In this document: one piece after another, positions 35,201-47,716 of the stretch
Layout: the number at the start of each line of letters is the position of its first letter
Position numbering within the stretch: the stretch's first letter is position 1
Notes under the pieces: generated by a model
What the model saw: the letters and a program-made list of their open reading frames with translations, nothing else
Databases searched by the model: none
Told to the model about the DNA's origin: nothing
Made by a program: the position numbers and the translations under genes
Assembly: GCA_035771175.1 (NCBI GenBank)
Contig: CM069590.1
Coordinates: 58,783,683 to 58,847,682 of the forward strand
DNA length: 64,000 nucleotides
Source: Paratinospora sagittata
Lineage: Eukaryota; Streptophyta; Magnoliopsida; Ranunculales; Menispermaceae
Direction: 5' to 3'

Positions 35201-38200
35201 GAGCAAACCAGGAGGTCCAGCTGAAGAAGAAGATTGGCAATTGCAGGTTGCTGCTCCATAGGAGCCATTTGAAGGTACACAAGGAAGGTATGCATCGTAC
35301 TAAATGCTCCTCCGTCTTTAATTATATGCAGAATCTGGTTGCATAATGTCCTCCTGAGACACCATAGGAGTAAACTTATTAGCATATGATGATGATTGCA
35401 TGTTCTACTTCTACCAGAGTCACACCATATGATTAGAGCATGATCCCAACAATTTGACCTTGAGTTGACTCCAAAATGAAATAGTAAAACCATTTAAATT
35501 CATATACATATCACACATGTCTGCAACACCTGAATTATTTTTGCTGTGCCTTGAATCATAACTGTATGAAATTGAGCACTGACAGCCAACCATTGTAAAT
35601 TATAGGAAAAGAGGCTGATTTAAAAAAAAAAAAAAAGCATTCAATAAAGGGATTAAATATCAAAAATAAAGAATCTACATCAAGTTTTAGTTTTAGATCA
35701 ATGTAACTGCATTTTCAGTTTAAGTATTCACATCTGTTGGTCCTTTTTGTTAACAATGAGCTTTCTATCTGCCAATAAATAGAATTTGATGGAGTTCAAT
35801 AATTATTCTAATAACTCAAATATATTGAATGCCAAAAATGATTCTATGGTCGAGTTTTGAGAAGTGAACATGGTAGTGAGAAATAATGTTATTCCAAATT
35901 CAAACAAGTAAGGTAAGGGCAAGCATGACAAAAACACGAGCATTGGACTCGACCTGTTGCACTTTCCCTAGTCACTTATCTAGCAAAAAACTGGCTTATG
36001 CTGAGACAAACCTATACTTGTTTGTCTAAGCAGGTTAATGATTTTAGTTTTAAGGTATTAGCATGTTTTCTACCTCCTTGTAGGCTATCAAAATCAAAGA
36101 TAAAAAGTGCGCTGCTTTGAAGCAGTGACGTTTCACCTAGTATTGAAAATGAAAAAAATAATCTTAAACATTAAGAGAAAATTTATTTACCTGTTTAAGC
36201 GAACAAGCTCAGATAGAAAATGAATGCATATGCCTCTCACATCGTCATTTCCACCATGAAACAATTCAAGAACAGGAGATAACTCAGCTCTGTTTGCTAC
36301 TAAATTCCTGCAACTTCTGTCTGCACGCATACAACTTAAAAGCATGGATACAACAGATTGCCTTCCTTCAAAGCGGTCCAGACACCTGAGTAGAGAAGGG
36401 AGTCCATTTGCAGATATAATGTTCAATGCATTAATATATTGGCTACTTTCATCTCCTCCTATCAAAATCTGCTCAAGTAGCGCTATTGCAGCGTCCTTGG
36501 GATCCATTGACAACTGAAAATTGTCCAATTCTTCACTTCTGTTTAAGATAAGAACAAGGGAGGGTATAAGGTCATGAACACAGAGCTGAGCATGTCCTGG
36601 TCCCAATTGGTAAATTAGAACAGCAGCTTCCGCTAGACCATTTTTAAGCAGAGCAGCCAGGCAATCAAAATCGGAATCTACACTAGTGAGAATTTCAGCA
36701 ACACTCTCATCTGAGAATATGAGCTCAGACAGAACATAAATCAATGTCCTAAGAGCCTCTCTATTGAGAGAAGCCAAAAGAACTTCAGCAAACCCATTTA
36801 TTAATGCAGGTTTTGATAGGTAAGAATGAACTCCTGGGTCACCCTTTGAGTCCTTCCATATTCTTGCTATAGTCAGCACAGCTGCTTCACATTCTTGTAG
36901 GTCCGTTGATGCGCAAAGACAGGAAGTATAAGGCTTTAACCCGTTTATAACAGCCTCCACAGCAGCTTGGGATATCACACTAGTTGGAGATGTAGAAACC
37001 ACAGACCGCAGAAATCTGTTGCTCCTTTTGTTAACACAGTGATCTGTCATCCGAGCAATTGGAAGAATAGAAGCCTTTGGCAGGGGGTAATCAATTGAGA
37101 GTTCTCTTGAAGAGCAGTTGGTGATGGGGGTTCTTGGCGTTTCACAGTATGAAAATTCTTGTGCAAGATCCGGATGCTGTTCTTTCCAGGAAGTGATCAA
37201 CCTCTTTAAAACATAATTTGTTTTGGGCAGTGTAGTGGAAGAGAGAGGCTGGCGGGTAATTGGGCATGTTGTATTTCCTCTTTTCAGCCATTCTTGAATT
37301 GCTCTTCTTTCATATGTTTGACCAGTCTCAAGCGTAACTGGGTCACAGAAAAGCTGACTTGTTATAGAGCAGACAAAATCCTTTGGTGGTCTAGTTTGAG
37401 GTGTCAACTTCCCTGAAGATGGCACAGAAATGCTGCTTTGGCTTCTTGCTTCTTCATTTTCATTAATACAGCTAAACAATTCAAAGAAACTTTCAATTAA
37501 GATTAAAGAAATTCTAGAGGATCATTGTTTTATGACTGTAATAAATAGGCGTGAAATCATATAAGATGCAGTTCTGGTGTATGTTACTAGAGCGATACCT
37601 GTTCTCTAATACTTGGGTATTTATATTTTCAAAACTCATCCTCCGTCTAGAACTTCTCTTCCTGCTTCTATTCTGCAGTTCCTGAATCCAACAAAAGATA
37701 TCAGAAGAAAAACTCAATTTTCAATTTTGAAAATTATAATTTTGAATAAAGTTAGAAGTGTGAGAGCAAATGAGCTTAGGCAATCTTAACAACATTCTGG
37801 ACTTACTATCATTTCACCATCAGAATCTGAAGGACTCATACTGTGCAGATGGGGGGATGCAGGCAAGGAGGTAGATGTAGCAGGAGCTGTAAGACGGCCA
37901 GACAAAAGGCGCAAAATGGGTTCAGGATCACTTTTAAAATTTGCAACTGGATTAGGAGAGAGCATCTTTGGGGAAGGACTTTTAGTGGATTCTGTAGGAG
38001 AGAAAAGGGTGGGAGAATGTGTTTTATCCTTCTTTCTCAATGATTGTATTTTAGACCCACTTCCAACATCCTCATTCCTTCTCATGCTGCTGACTATTGC
38101 CAGTGTGCCGGCTTTGGCTTCAGAATCCACATAAACATCACCACATTCAGAACCAAGATCATCTTCATTTCCCCCAAGTGAATCTTCCTGACAAGGAAAA

Positions 38201-39438
38201 TTGAGATTAGAGGTTCAAACTTTTTAGATCCATCGGGACCCAAAGGAACAAAGAATTAGGGAAGAACAATTTCAAAGTTTTCATGACTGAAGATAGGTAT
38301 TTAAATGTTTGCATTGGCACTTGAGGCATACTTGGGGACTACATTTTGCAGAATAATGCAGTTTCTCCATTGAGCCTGAAGTTGTGTTCAATCTGCTTTT
38401 CAAGGAGCCGATTGCAAGAAACAATATATGTCAGAACCTTGATGAAAAAAAAATATCAGAAAAAAAGGAAATATTTAACATGTAAAAGTGAGAAAATGAC
38501 CTGGAACTCTTTCTTCCATCATCTCTATCTTTCAGAAATGGAGAAAACCCAGCACTTCTTGGTAGGATAGGCCCAAATTTCACATAATCTGGAATTGACC
38601 GGCTCACCTCATGTAAAGGCGTCATTGGTGGCTCTGCAATTGGAACCATTGGAATTACTTTCTTGCTTGATGTTGAATCAGAGTTCATGCAATCCTTGAA
38701 ATATTTTGAATAAAGTCTTGTGTTCTCATCCAATGATTGCCCATAAAGCTGCTCCAAATTTTGCAACTTCTCTGCTTGATCAGGCCTCATGGTGAAAATC
38801 AAGGACTCGTTGAAGAACTGATCAAAATCAGCTGTAAAGGACATATCAGTAGAGTCAGGAATCACCTCCATCACAAGTCTGTGTCGTGATTCTGAGTACC
38901 ATCCAACAATAGAGCTCATGTGTGGAAGAAAAAGAGCTTTCCAGAGCTCAGGAGCAAAATCAACTCGTGAGAAAAATGGGTCAATCATGAACATCTCAAG
39001 CATGTGAAGAACTGATTTGTGGGAATCGTTTCGCAGTTTCCAGAGGAAGGCAAGGTTCAGGTGAGACCAAGCAGAGAGATAGAAATTGGGTACCCCAGCG
39101 GTTATCTGGCTAGAATTCAACATTGCACACACCTGCAACATTTTCTCTGCATGGTCTAACCTGGCAAGTTTTGCTTCAGTATTCGATGTGTTGATTGCTT
39201 CTTCTAGGGCATCAATTCCCCAATCCAAATTTGCCAAGACCGCTTGGTCAGAATATCGGACTTCTTCATCTTTGTCACAACTTCCATCTTCGGCTGCTAA
39301 TCTCTCTGCACATTGTTCCTTGTGTAGGATCCTCTGTTCTTTGTTGATCAACCGATCTTGGATAAAGCTTCCAACAGTTACAATCAGGAATCTAACAATG
39401 TCTTTTTGGTCCATGGGGAACTTAGAGTTTCCCGCCAT
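32224..39438 (-). CDS. LIN: LIN/CERBERUS-type E3 ubiquitin ligase (U-box, ARM-like, WD40)
   Basis: Predicted ubiquitin ligase of the legume LIN/CERBERUS family. Exons on the minus strand: 39438-38501, 38392-38332, 38187-37807, 37681-37599, 37471-36191, 35353-35209, 35099-34842, 34760-34451, 34345-34221, 34138-34019, 33860-33729, 33293-33171, 33075-32965, 32838-32695, 32583-32332, 32241-32224. The frame is continuous and gives 1493 residues, matching the roughly 1485-1490 of the legume proteins. The start is MAGNSKFPMDQKDIVRFL, as in legume LIN; an in-frame ATG six codons upstream is unlikely. Exon 37471-36191 has the U-box ('DFVCSITSQLFCDPVTLETG', 'TCPITRQPL') followed by ARM-like helices. 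The last eight exons carry WD40 repeats ('SHSDGSIKVWDAGKR', 'LYSGSLDKTIRVWTIKS'). In legumes the protein is needed for rhizobial infection threads and supports mycorrhiza. Whether this plant nodulates cannot be told from the window. Confidence 0.95.
34761..34841 (-). other. 81-nt in-frame, stop-free intron of LIN
   Basis: On the minus strand the segment begins GTAATA after 'GAATCGTTG' and ends AAACAG before 'GAAGCTGAAGAG'. It is 27 codons long, has no stop, and keeps the frame if retained. Comparison with remembered legume LIN shows the flanking residues joined without this insert, so I treat it as an intron. Confidence 0.7.
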
Positions 39439-40570
39439 AATCGTGAATACTATCAAATAGAATCACTCGATTCTATCTACAAGTCAATAACATCCTTCAG
39501 TCCAGGTTTTTCCACATTTCTTAAACTCTTGTTCTATTTGCAGCAAATTTAGCCACAAAAAAGAGGTTCCTGGTGGAGGCAAGCACATGAAATTCCATTT
39601 ACTGAGAAAACATCCTCATATATCGATACAAATAAGAATTTCTAAGTTAATCACAGATAATATAAGTATGACTAGAATTTGAAGAGTCTCTCGTCTTGAA
39701 ACCGGAAAACTTCAAAGACAGATTCTAGCTCTTCATCTTCTTTTTATTTTTTAAAATTATATTTTGGTTTTGTTCATTATCCAAAACAGATTTTCCTTCG
39801 TTGAAACATTTAAATTATTACTACGGCCAAACAAAGTTGAACCAGAAATTCATATTAAAAAACAGCTTGATCCAAGTTCAGAAACGTAAAATCTGAAGAT
39901 GATATGTAAATGTAACTCACCTGTTCAAAGAACAGACAAGAGATACATGATACCACTAGCAAGCTCGTTCAGGAACTAACCGTCACGTACGCTTGGTCAA
40001 TCTCTCTATCTCTTTTCTTCAACTAGTCGATCGATAATAAGAGTTCAAAGGTCAGCTCAACAAACACAAACAAAAGGAACCGTAAATGAAATTCCAACAC
40101 TGCGATCTATTATATTAACATGTAATTACGATTGACTGAATGTCGCCGTGAAAAATGCTAAAAAAAAAAAGACCTGACAAATGAAGCTATTGAAAGGAAA
40201 TCAAAATGTATAGAAGAAGCAATCTCTGAAACGCGAAATCAACCTACCTAATTAAGAAGAGTACGAACTCTGGAGCAAATAAAGGAAAACTTGTCGATCA
40301 AGTTCTCTTGTAAGTCTCAGAGATTCTTTCAGGAGTACTGAAACTTCTCAAATTTAAAAAAAAAAAAAATCTTTCTACAATAACAATTCAACATGATCTT
40401 CTTCTTTTGCGATGAAACTGAATACGATCGAACTTACTTCTCGATCTTCGACGAGAAAGCGAGAGGAGATTGTCGCGAGAGAGACGATTGATACGTTGCC
40501 GGCTATGAGTCTGACGCTGCCGGCCTTAGGTGTTGTTGGAGGTGACTGAGCCTTGCTTGCATAAGATACT
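39439..40570 (-). promoter_or_regulatory. LIN 5' UTR with probable leader intron and promoter side
   Basis: No coding exon upstream of the LIN start fits. On the minus strand a strong donor GAA|GTAAGTT lies at 40437, and acceptor-like sites lie at about 39922 and 39600, suggesting one or more introns in the 5' leader. The pyrimidine- and CG-richer stretch at 40440-40560 is the likely first leader exon. Exact transcription start unknown. Confidence 0.45.
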
Positions 40571-40789
40571 AAAAAAAAAAGGAAATATTTGGTTTTGGCA
40601 ATTTTAAATTTATTAGCATAATGACCAAAATGCCATTGGTTGTTGTTCTCTTTTAACAGCTTTTGGCGGGAGACAATTTGGACGGGCCTGGCGTGTAAAT
40701 GGATCGGATATGCGTCCACAGACCACAGTTGTTTGAATCCAAGGACCGCTCCTGTTATTTCTCTCCGTGAACTAAAAAAATATAACATA

Positions 40790-41815
40790 ATTATTGTTAT
40801 TTTCATCTACCTTTTTTTATTTTTTTATTTATATAAAAATTTAAAATTAATTATTTTCTTTTTTTTCATTTATTTAAATTCTCATTCTACTTTTTTCGTC
40901 TAGTTGCCCTAAACTCTTTTCCTCTCTCATTTCTTCTTTTTTCTTCACCATATCTCTAAATTTTTTAATCATTTAAAGGGTTATAACACCCATGAGCAAC
41001 AACGTCATGAAATATTGAGAAAAAATTAGAGTATTTTGAGTTTTGGAGGCCTCGAACTTAAAGTGATTCAAGTGCAATCTTTGTTTACAAATCGATAAGT
41101 AAATCATGATTTTTACATGTTCTAAAATAATTTTAATGCTACATTGTTGGATTGGAATATTTTTTACAAAAAAAATTGATGAAAATGATAGATTAAGGTG
41201 GCGAAAATAGGTTTCAGTAACCTATTCTGCTCTAGAATTGCAAACGTCCGCCTCTATTGGGTCAAACATTTCCCTTTATGTCCGACCATGATAGGTCGGA
41301 CATAAAGAGGTATGTCCAATCAAAGTCGAACAATACATTTTTTGACTTTTTATTTGTTTTTATTTTTTTTGTCCGACCCCAATGGGCCGAACAGAGGAGA
41401 TATGTTCGGCCTGTTAGGGTCGAACAGACTTTATTCTATCTGCCTACGTAGGGTTGGACACGCCCAATCTGAGAGCGATTTTTTTAGCTTTCAAAACTTA
41501 TTTTCGCCCTCTTTTCTCTTCGATTTTTTGTATGTTTTTATAAAAAAATAATTCAAAAGGGTAAAAATGATAAAAATGTATATTTTTGATACGAAAAATA
41601 CAAAATTGAAGGTTAAGATGAGTTTGAGAGTTAAAGGGTTAAAAGATTTAGGATAAAGAGTGAGTGGGTGAAGAGAGAGGTGAAAGAGTTTAAGACGTTT
41701 AATATTTGTCATTTTTAATAACTTCTCATCATTTTTTATTTTTATTTTTTTAAATAAAATGGGTAAAAAGATAAAAAAAGGATGAATAAAAATAGTCAAC
41801 CCCATTATATTATAA
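40790..41815. mobile_element. Second foldback-type element with GTCCGACC/TTCGGCC palindromes, candidate
   Basis: The left arm (about 40790-41030) and the reverse complement of the right arm (about 41600-41810) share 'catcnaccttttttta', the long A/T runs, 'aaactctttncctctctc' and 'aaccctttaa'-like segments. The centre (41240-41470) has several palindromic units such as 'gtccgacc...ggtcggac' and 'gttcggcc'. The architecture is the same as 976-1939, but the units differ in sequence. No certain target duplication was found. Not coding; it lies between LIN and the cyclophilin gene. Confidence 0.45.
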
Positions 41816-43800
41816 AAGAATGATATAAAGAATGCACAAAAACGATACAGTTGATTGCTAAAATATCTAGAGACATATATAGCGCATGTGATATATTTAT
41901 CTTTTATTTGCTAGGCTCGCGAGTGATATTAATCGCCAATAAAGAGAATGGCGAACCAAGTCAAACTTGCATGAAATATATATTATATACGTGGAATATT
42001 CCAAGTGTCTAGTGCTAAAAAAATATTTTCTAAAGGGTTTGGTGAGAACTGAGAACTTTGTTTGTTAATACAGGTGCCCTTACGTATAATACCATCTTAG
42101 ACACACTACATAACAAAAGCATAGGGTAAAAAAAAAAAAGAGTGAGTCGCCATCAACCAAAGTCGTTGAAACTTTTAGAAAGTTGAAAGCAAGGGGCAAC
42201 TGTAAGCATTTAAGCTATTGATCATCAGTCCCATTACTTCAGAGACATTAGCTCTTTAGCTAGTGACTGAAAAACTTACATAGAGCCTCTCGTGCATTCT
42301 TTTAAAGCATGTAATATAAGAATCTATTTGAGTTATTTAACCAAATGTTAGGTGATATCTTGAGATAACTTGCACAAATATACTAATTTATCTCCCCGAG
42401 CAGGTCAAACGTAGGCCATTCAATATAAAGACATCGGTAATTGGTAATTAAACTTTGATCAACGATGTATAAAGACCAAATTATTAAAAAATATATATAT
42501 ATATATTTAGAAGCTCAAGATTTGGAAAGTGTATTCGAGAACATTAATTTTTTAAGTTGCATTTAGTTTATGATTAGGATACAATTTTTTATATTAAAAA
42601 TTTTAAAAATATAAAAAATGTGTTTGATTGATTAAAATTAAAAAATAATTTTTTAAAATTTATAAAAAAATATATTATTTATAAAAAATATTTTTTTAAT
42701 ATTTTATTTTTTAAATTATATTTTAATTTTTAGATTACGAAGCCACATATATTAAATTGCTTTATAAGTAAACTTTTTGAGTGTACGGAACGGTCCTTTT
42801 TAAATTATATCACGTTCGAAAAAGAAAAATAGCTAAAGCAAGACAGGGTGGAAGAGATGTTAGGCTTGTGATTTTTAGGTGGTGTGACATTGCCATCATC
42901 TTGCTCACTAACAACTTGGAAGACGTATTGATCAATACCGTTTAGCAAAATATAAAGCAACAATAGCAAGAAGAAAATAAAGTATAGATATTACAGGATC
43001 ATGTATCCTGGATTATATTTTTAAATAAGTGGTGGTAGATGTAAAATATAAGAAGAATTACATTTAAATCCTGAACAACTGTAGTCACCAAAATGGCTAC
43101 GATTGAGCAAACAATGATTAAGGGTATAACGGGATTGGGTTAAATTGGTCAAAAAACTTGATTTTTATTTTTAAGAGGATGACTTGAAATTTAAAAGATA
43201 AAAATAAAAGAAAATTTTAAGAAAAAAAGAAATACAAATAAAAAGGGTAAAAGATAAAAAAGGTCAAAGAAAAAGATGAAACAAAGTAGATGAAATGTTG
43301 ATAAATTTTATGTAGAAAGTAAAAAAAATTATGATTGTGGGTTTAAAATTTTGAGGGTTTCGTTACTTTTACAATTTGGTGACTTTAAGAGATAATAAAT
43401 TTTAAAGGTTAATATTAAGTTTGGTTCAGGTTAAATTTTAAAGATGTCAACTCATAACCTAATTCAAATAAGTTAAAATTTTTTAACCCAACTCATTGGA
43501 TTATGTTCGATTCGATTGAGATGACATTTTTGCTGGCGATGTGATGGAGGGACCCACCAACCGTTACTATTCTAGGCTGTTCGTTTACAGTACGGCACGA
43601 GCGTACGCTATAACTATCTCCCGATTCTGGCCGTGTTTTATCGTGAAAGCTTCCCGTCGTACCGTAAGATACGGAATAAAGAAGGCGCATATGCCGTCCT
43701 CCTTACTCAACATTAACCACACCTGGCCAAAAAAACTAACCATGGTTCCACTCTCCAAAGTCCCACGACTCTCACCGCCTTTCATAATTCTCTAAACTCA
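41816..43800. other. AT-rich intergenic sequence
   Basis: No gene seen. 42480-42730 is extremely AT-rich, with imperfect inverted stretches of 'aaaatttttta' type. 43190-43330 is A-rich, with many 'aaaaataaaag' words. From about 43520 the GC content rises toward the cyclophilin promoter. Confidence 0.6.
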
Positions 43801-43810
43801 TCCACACCGA

Positions 43811-43880
43811 ACACGTGTGTGACCTCAACGGTTCCGATCACATCGAGAGAGATGTTACCCTGGTGAAACCTCAATATAAT
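43811..43880 (+). promoter_or_regulatory. Cyclophilin core promoter candidates
   Basis: A palindromic ACACGTGT (G-box/ABRE type) at 43811-43818, a CAACGG MYB-type core at about 43826, and 'tcaatataat' at 43871-43880, a weak TATA-like element about 80 bases before the ATG. These are motif matches only. Confidence 0.35.
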
Positions 43881-43958
43881 GAGGCTCTACGCTCGGGCTC
43901 AGCTCGCCGCACCGTGATCTTCGTTTCTTCTGCAGAGTTTACCGAGTGAAGAAAGAGA

Positions 43959-44477
43959 ATGTCGAATCCAAGAGTTTACTTTGACATGGCCGTCGGGGGG
44001 TCTCCGGCGGGCCGGATAGTAATGGAGCTATTCGCCGACGTAGCCCCGCGCACGGCGGAGAACTTCCGAGCACTCTGCACCGGCGAGAAAGGCGTCGGCC
44101 GGAGCGAGAAGCCCTTGCACTACAAAGGATCGAGTTTCCACAGAGTCATCCCCGGTTTCATGTGCCAAGGCGGCGATTTCACCGCCGGGAATGGCGTCGG
44201 TGGAGAATCGATCTACGGAGCCAAGTTCGAAGACGAGAACTTCGTCAAGAAGCACACCGGTCCTGGAATTCTATCGATGGCGAATTCCGGACCTAACTCC
44301 AATGGATCTCAGTTCTTCGTCTGCACGGCGAAGACTTCGTGGTTGGACGGAAAGCACGTCGTGTTCGGACAAGTTGTTGAAGGAATGGACGTCGTGAAGG
44401 CGATCGAGAAAGTTGGATCTAGTTCTGGAAGGACCTCGAAGTCTGTTGTCGTTGCTGATTGTGGCCAGATCTCTTGA
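43959..44477 (+). CDS. Cyclophilin A-type peptidyl-prolyl cis-trans isomerase, intronless
   Basis: 172-residue single-domain cytosolic cyclophilin that catalyses cis-trans isomerisation of X-Pro bonds. Motifs in order: 'VYFDMAVGG' near the start; '[11 protein letters not shown]' then the plant loop '[12 protein letters not shown]' (about residues 48-55, the divergent-loop insertion of plant CYPs); '[15 protein letters not shown]' with the catalytic Arg; '[20 protein letters not shown]'; and '[13 protein letters not shown]' with the cyclosporin-binding Trp. The single exon is normal for plant ROC1/CYP19-type genes. It is clearly GC-richer than its flanks. There is no targeting peptide. The start is the only ATG giving the family N-terminus. 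Confidence 0.97.
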   Translation: MSNPRVYFDMAVGGSPAGRIVMELFADVAPRTAENFRALCTGEKGVGRSEKPLHYKGSSFHRVIPGFMCQGGDFTAGNGVGGESIYGAKFEDENFVKKHTGPGILSMANSGPNSNGSQFFVCTAKTSWLDGKHVVFGQVVEGMDVVKAIEKVGSSSGRTSKSVVVADCGQIS

Positions 44478-45461
44478 AGAGAATCCTTAATCTGATCTGA
44501 AGTTATACCTGGGAGTTTGTCTACTAGTGTTTCATCTTTTGTTCTTATGAGACTTATTTAGTGTAGCCATGTTGCCGCCCTCTATATGTGTGGGAGGAGC
44601 TGCTTTTAAATAACACTGTGACTTTTTTTTCTTAACCTTTCACGGAAGGTAATTAATATTATTTCCGCTGTTTATGCGCTGCGATCTTGCTTTGCTTAAA
44701 ACCGAATTATGGATTTACTAGTCTGGAATCTCGATTTACATTCGAATCTCAATCGTCGATCGGGACGGCGATTTGATGAGTTTGGGAATTGGACTCGGGA
44801 GATATCGGAGCGGTGAAGTTTGTCTTCTTCGTGCTGCCGAGTCCACGGATGTGACACTTTTGCCATTAGGTCATCGTAGTTCGTCTAGATTTCAGATCAC
44901 GGTAACGTCCAACTAACACACACCATTAACGTCTGTGCATCGCGCTTTTGTTTCTGCGTTGGACATAACTCCCCTTTTTTGAGCTCTTAGAGGTTTGTTC
45001 AGAGATGATGATAACGGACGATCCGTGCAGTATCGATCCAATCAACTAACTACTTCAAAGCAATCTTCAACCTACTCGGATTTGATTTGGATAATATAGT
45101 TTATATTCAACTCCATGTTCACACTATCCAATTCAACTATCATATGTTTCACTTCAAATGTAAAAAAACGTTTGGGAGCATTTGATTGGTCGAATTTAAG
45201 TATAGTTTTTTAAGTGTTTTACTTAGAAAATAAATCGTTTTCTTCGAATCACAAATTGAATAGTCATTAGTAAAATTTAAGAAACTAAGTTTTATTATTT
45301 GTAGTGTAAAAAAATTTGAAAATATTGTTTTCAAAAGTCATCTAATCAAGTGTTTTATTATATTATTTATTTATTTTACTATCTAAATTAAGAACCTTTG
45401 AACTGAAACTGAACTAAAAGCGATTAATTTGATTTTACTTTGTTTTCATCAAATTCAAGGG
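44478..45461. other. Cyclophilin 3' UTR and downstream intergenic
   Basis: The 3' UTR probably extends to about 44670 ('ttaattaatattatttccg'). Beyond it is AT-rich sequence with no recognisable gene. Confidence 0.5.
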
Positions 45462-45469
45462 CATCCAAT

Positions 45470-45996
45470 TAGGGGTGTCTGTGATTTAATTTTAGTCGGT
45501 TTGATGTTTAAATTTAACTTAAATCAAATATAACCGGATTCGATTCGATTTAGGTTGATCGGTTTAGTTTAAGTTATTAACTTGAACCAAACTGAATCGA
45601 ACATAATCGGTTTAGATTGATCGATTTGAAATTTTAAATTTACATATAAATCAAAATAGTTAATTATGAAATAATATATATGAAGTAATTTTTAAATTTT
45701 TTTAATGTAAATTTAATAAATTTAAAAACATTTTTTACTATATAAGATAATTCTATAATTTTTAGGATAATGTTTATATCATACATGAAAAATAAATAAT
45801 AATATATTTTTTTTTTTACAATTAGTTCAATTTGGTGTAGATCGGTTTTTATAACTTCAAACTATGTCCAAACTAAATCTATTAGGTTAAACTTTTTTCA
45901 AACTTAATTTAAACTAAACTTATTAAAAATAAAACCAAATCGAACTAAACACACTTATTTAATTTTGTGGTTTGAGCTAATTCATTGACACTCCTA
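45470..45996. mobile_element. hAT-type MITE with CGGTTT-rich arms
   Basis: A 527-base element. The left end TAGGGGTGTC and the right end (reverse complement TAGGAGTGTCAAT) form short terminal inverted repeats. The 8-base target duplication is catccaat / catctaat (45462-45469 and 45997-46004, one mismatch), as expected for hAT. Subterminal 'gattcgatt' and 'atcggtttag' repeats lie on both arms in opposite orientation. No transposase. Confidence 0.8.
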
Positions 45997-46004
45997 CATC
46001 TAAT

Positions 46005-47600
46005 CACGCTATTCACTATGTTTCTTTTTTTCAAATTTAAGAATGTGAGGAAGAGTATTGTTACCTGGTGTTATAGTTTACGTAGTACAATGCTCTCTTT
46101 TATTTTTTGTCAGGACTAGATATCCCAATTTAATAAATTTGACAATGAATTGAACCAACAAATTATTTCAATTTACTGATTAATTCTATTATGTTATATT
46201 AAAAAATAATTTTTTGAGGAGAAAAAAAAATTGAATTTTAGTTAGTTTTTTTTTTTTATCAGTTTTTTCTGGTGTCTTCCCCTTTGGGTGAGACTAACCT
46301 CCTTTAGTAAGTATTTATTGTTGTAGAAGTCCATATATTATCAAAACTATGCCCTTTTGTCAATTAATTTTTCAAGTCCATTTTCTCTTTCAGTTTGATT
46401 AACTCCAACCTTGTTTTTTTTGTTTTTTTAATGTAACTTAAGCCTTGTTTAGTTTGAGAGTTAGATACACTTATCCCGAAAACAAAATGGAAGAATAATT
46501 TTTGAAACTCAAAAGTTTTGTGTTTAACTCTTGTCATAGGGGATGAGGGAAATTAATAAGTTAGTAATGAGCGTGATACCTTTTGAGTGTGTGATTTAGT
46601 AATGAATTAATTATATAATTAACTACTAATATTATTTCTTTTTTTAAATAAAAATAGAAGAATAAGCATTTAGTTCATTAAACTATAAAACAATTCTTTA
46701 AGTTTTATTCCAAAAATATATATTATTTTCTATATTTTAAAGATTTAAAGTGTGGATCAAATCATTATGAACAAGGCTTTGGTATTACACACTAATACTT
46801 TCTTGAGGAGTACGAATATTTAAAATTTTATTCTTTTTTCATAATTTAATATAACACTAATCATCTTAACACGTTAATACGTCACATGGATTGGGAATTT
46901 AAAATTTTATTCTTTTTTTTTTTAATAATTACTTAGCAGAGCCATATGCTTCAGGTGTTTGTGTTCCTTTCTGTTATTTTTAATATAGTTATTTATTTTT
47001 TATTTTTTAAAATAATTAAAAGAAAAAAAGAAAAGAAAACGAAAACCCTACCTCCCATCTCTCAAAAACGCAAAAACCCTTCAATAATTAATCCCAGAAG
47101 ACATTAGTCTTGGGAATCTTCGTTGTCATCCAGCCAAAACCACACTTATTTCAAATTGAAGAAAGAAAATCCCTAATATACCCACGAACATCCTCATTTT
47201 GTCCCGCTCTGTTCTTCCAACCACGTGTTCCACGACAATCTGCCAAAAACGCATTCCACAGAACCGTTTCCACACTAAAACCGCGAAGGTCCCACCGCAT
47301 TTATAAACCTCCATCGTTTGCTTGCATCGCTGGACCAGTGAAAACACGCCATCGTATTCCCGGTTCGGCGACCCAAAACTGCCAACTCGCATTCTTCACG
47401 ATGTCGGCTCGAGGGTTTTAATTTTCTTCTGTTTCTTCGCGTAAAAGCCAAACTCGTCTTGTCGTAAGACGACCTTCTCTCCATCTTGATCTCATCTCGA
47501 TCGTTGTATGTGGAGGGAATTCGAACCCTAATTTTGTTCAAATTTCTTGGCGGGAGTGAGTTTCCTCTGTTTGTTAATCTTAATTTTGATCTCTGTGTTA
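46005..47600. other. Intergenic region and promoter side of the NIPA gene
   Basis: Very AT-rich to about 47030, then richer in C/A. Nothing gene-like was accepted. 47040-47700 is probably promoter and leader of the downstream gene. Confidence 0.5.
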
Positions 47601-47619
47601 TTTTCGAGAGTTTTTGAGT

Positions 47620-47622
<3 letters not shown>

Positions 47623-47657
<35 letters not shown>
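47623..47657 (+). repeat. (AG)17 microsatellite in the NIPA gene leader
   Basis: An uninterrupted AG repeat of about 34 bases, 60 bases upstream of the ATG at 47717, hence probably in the 5' UTR or core promoter. GA tracts in plant leaders bind BPC/GAGA factors; that role here is inference. Confidence 0.9.
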
Positions 47658-47661
<4 letters not shown>

Positions 47662-47716
47662 GAGGTTCGGACGTTGTAAAGATTGATCTAGAAACCGTAC
47701 CCACAGGAAGATAGAG

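Noticed and set aside
40375..40806. 143-codon minus-strand open frame upstream of LIN
   Set aside because: It spans a strong GTAAGT donor and low-complexity sequence, has no family resemblance and is not in frame with LIN; it is better explained as 5' leader and promoter.
42480..42730. Extremely AT-rich block as a possible matrix attachment region or origin
   Set aside because: AT content alone is not evidence, and the whole genome segment is AT-rich.
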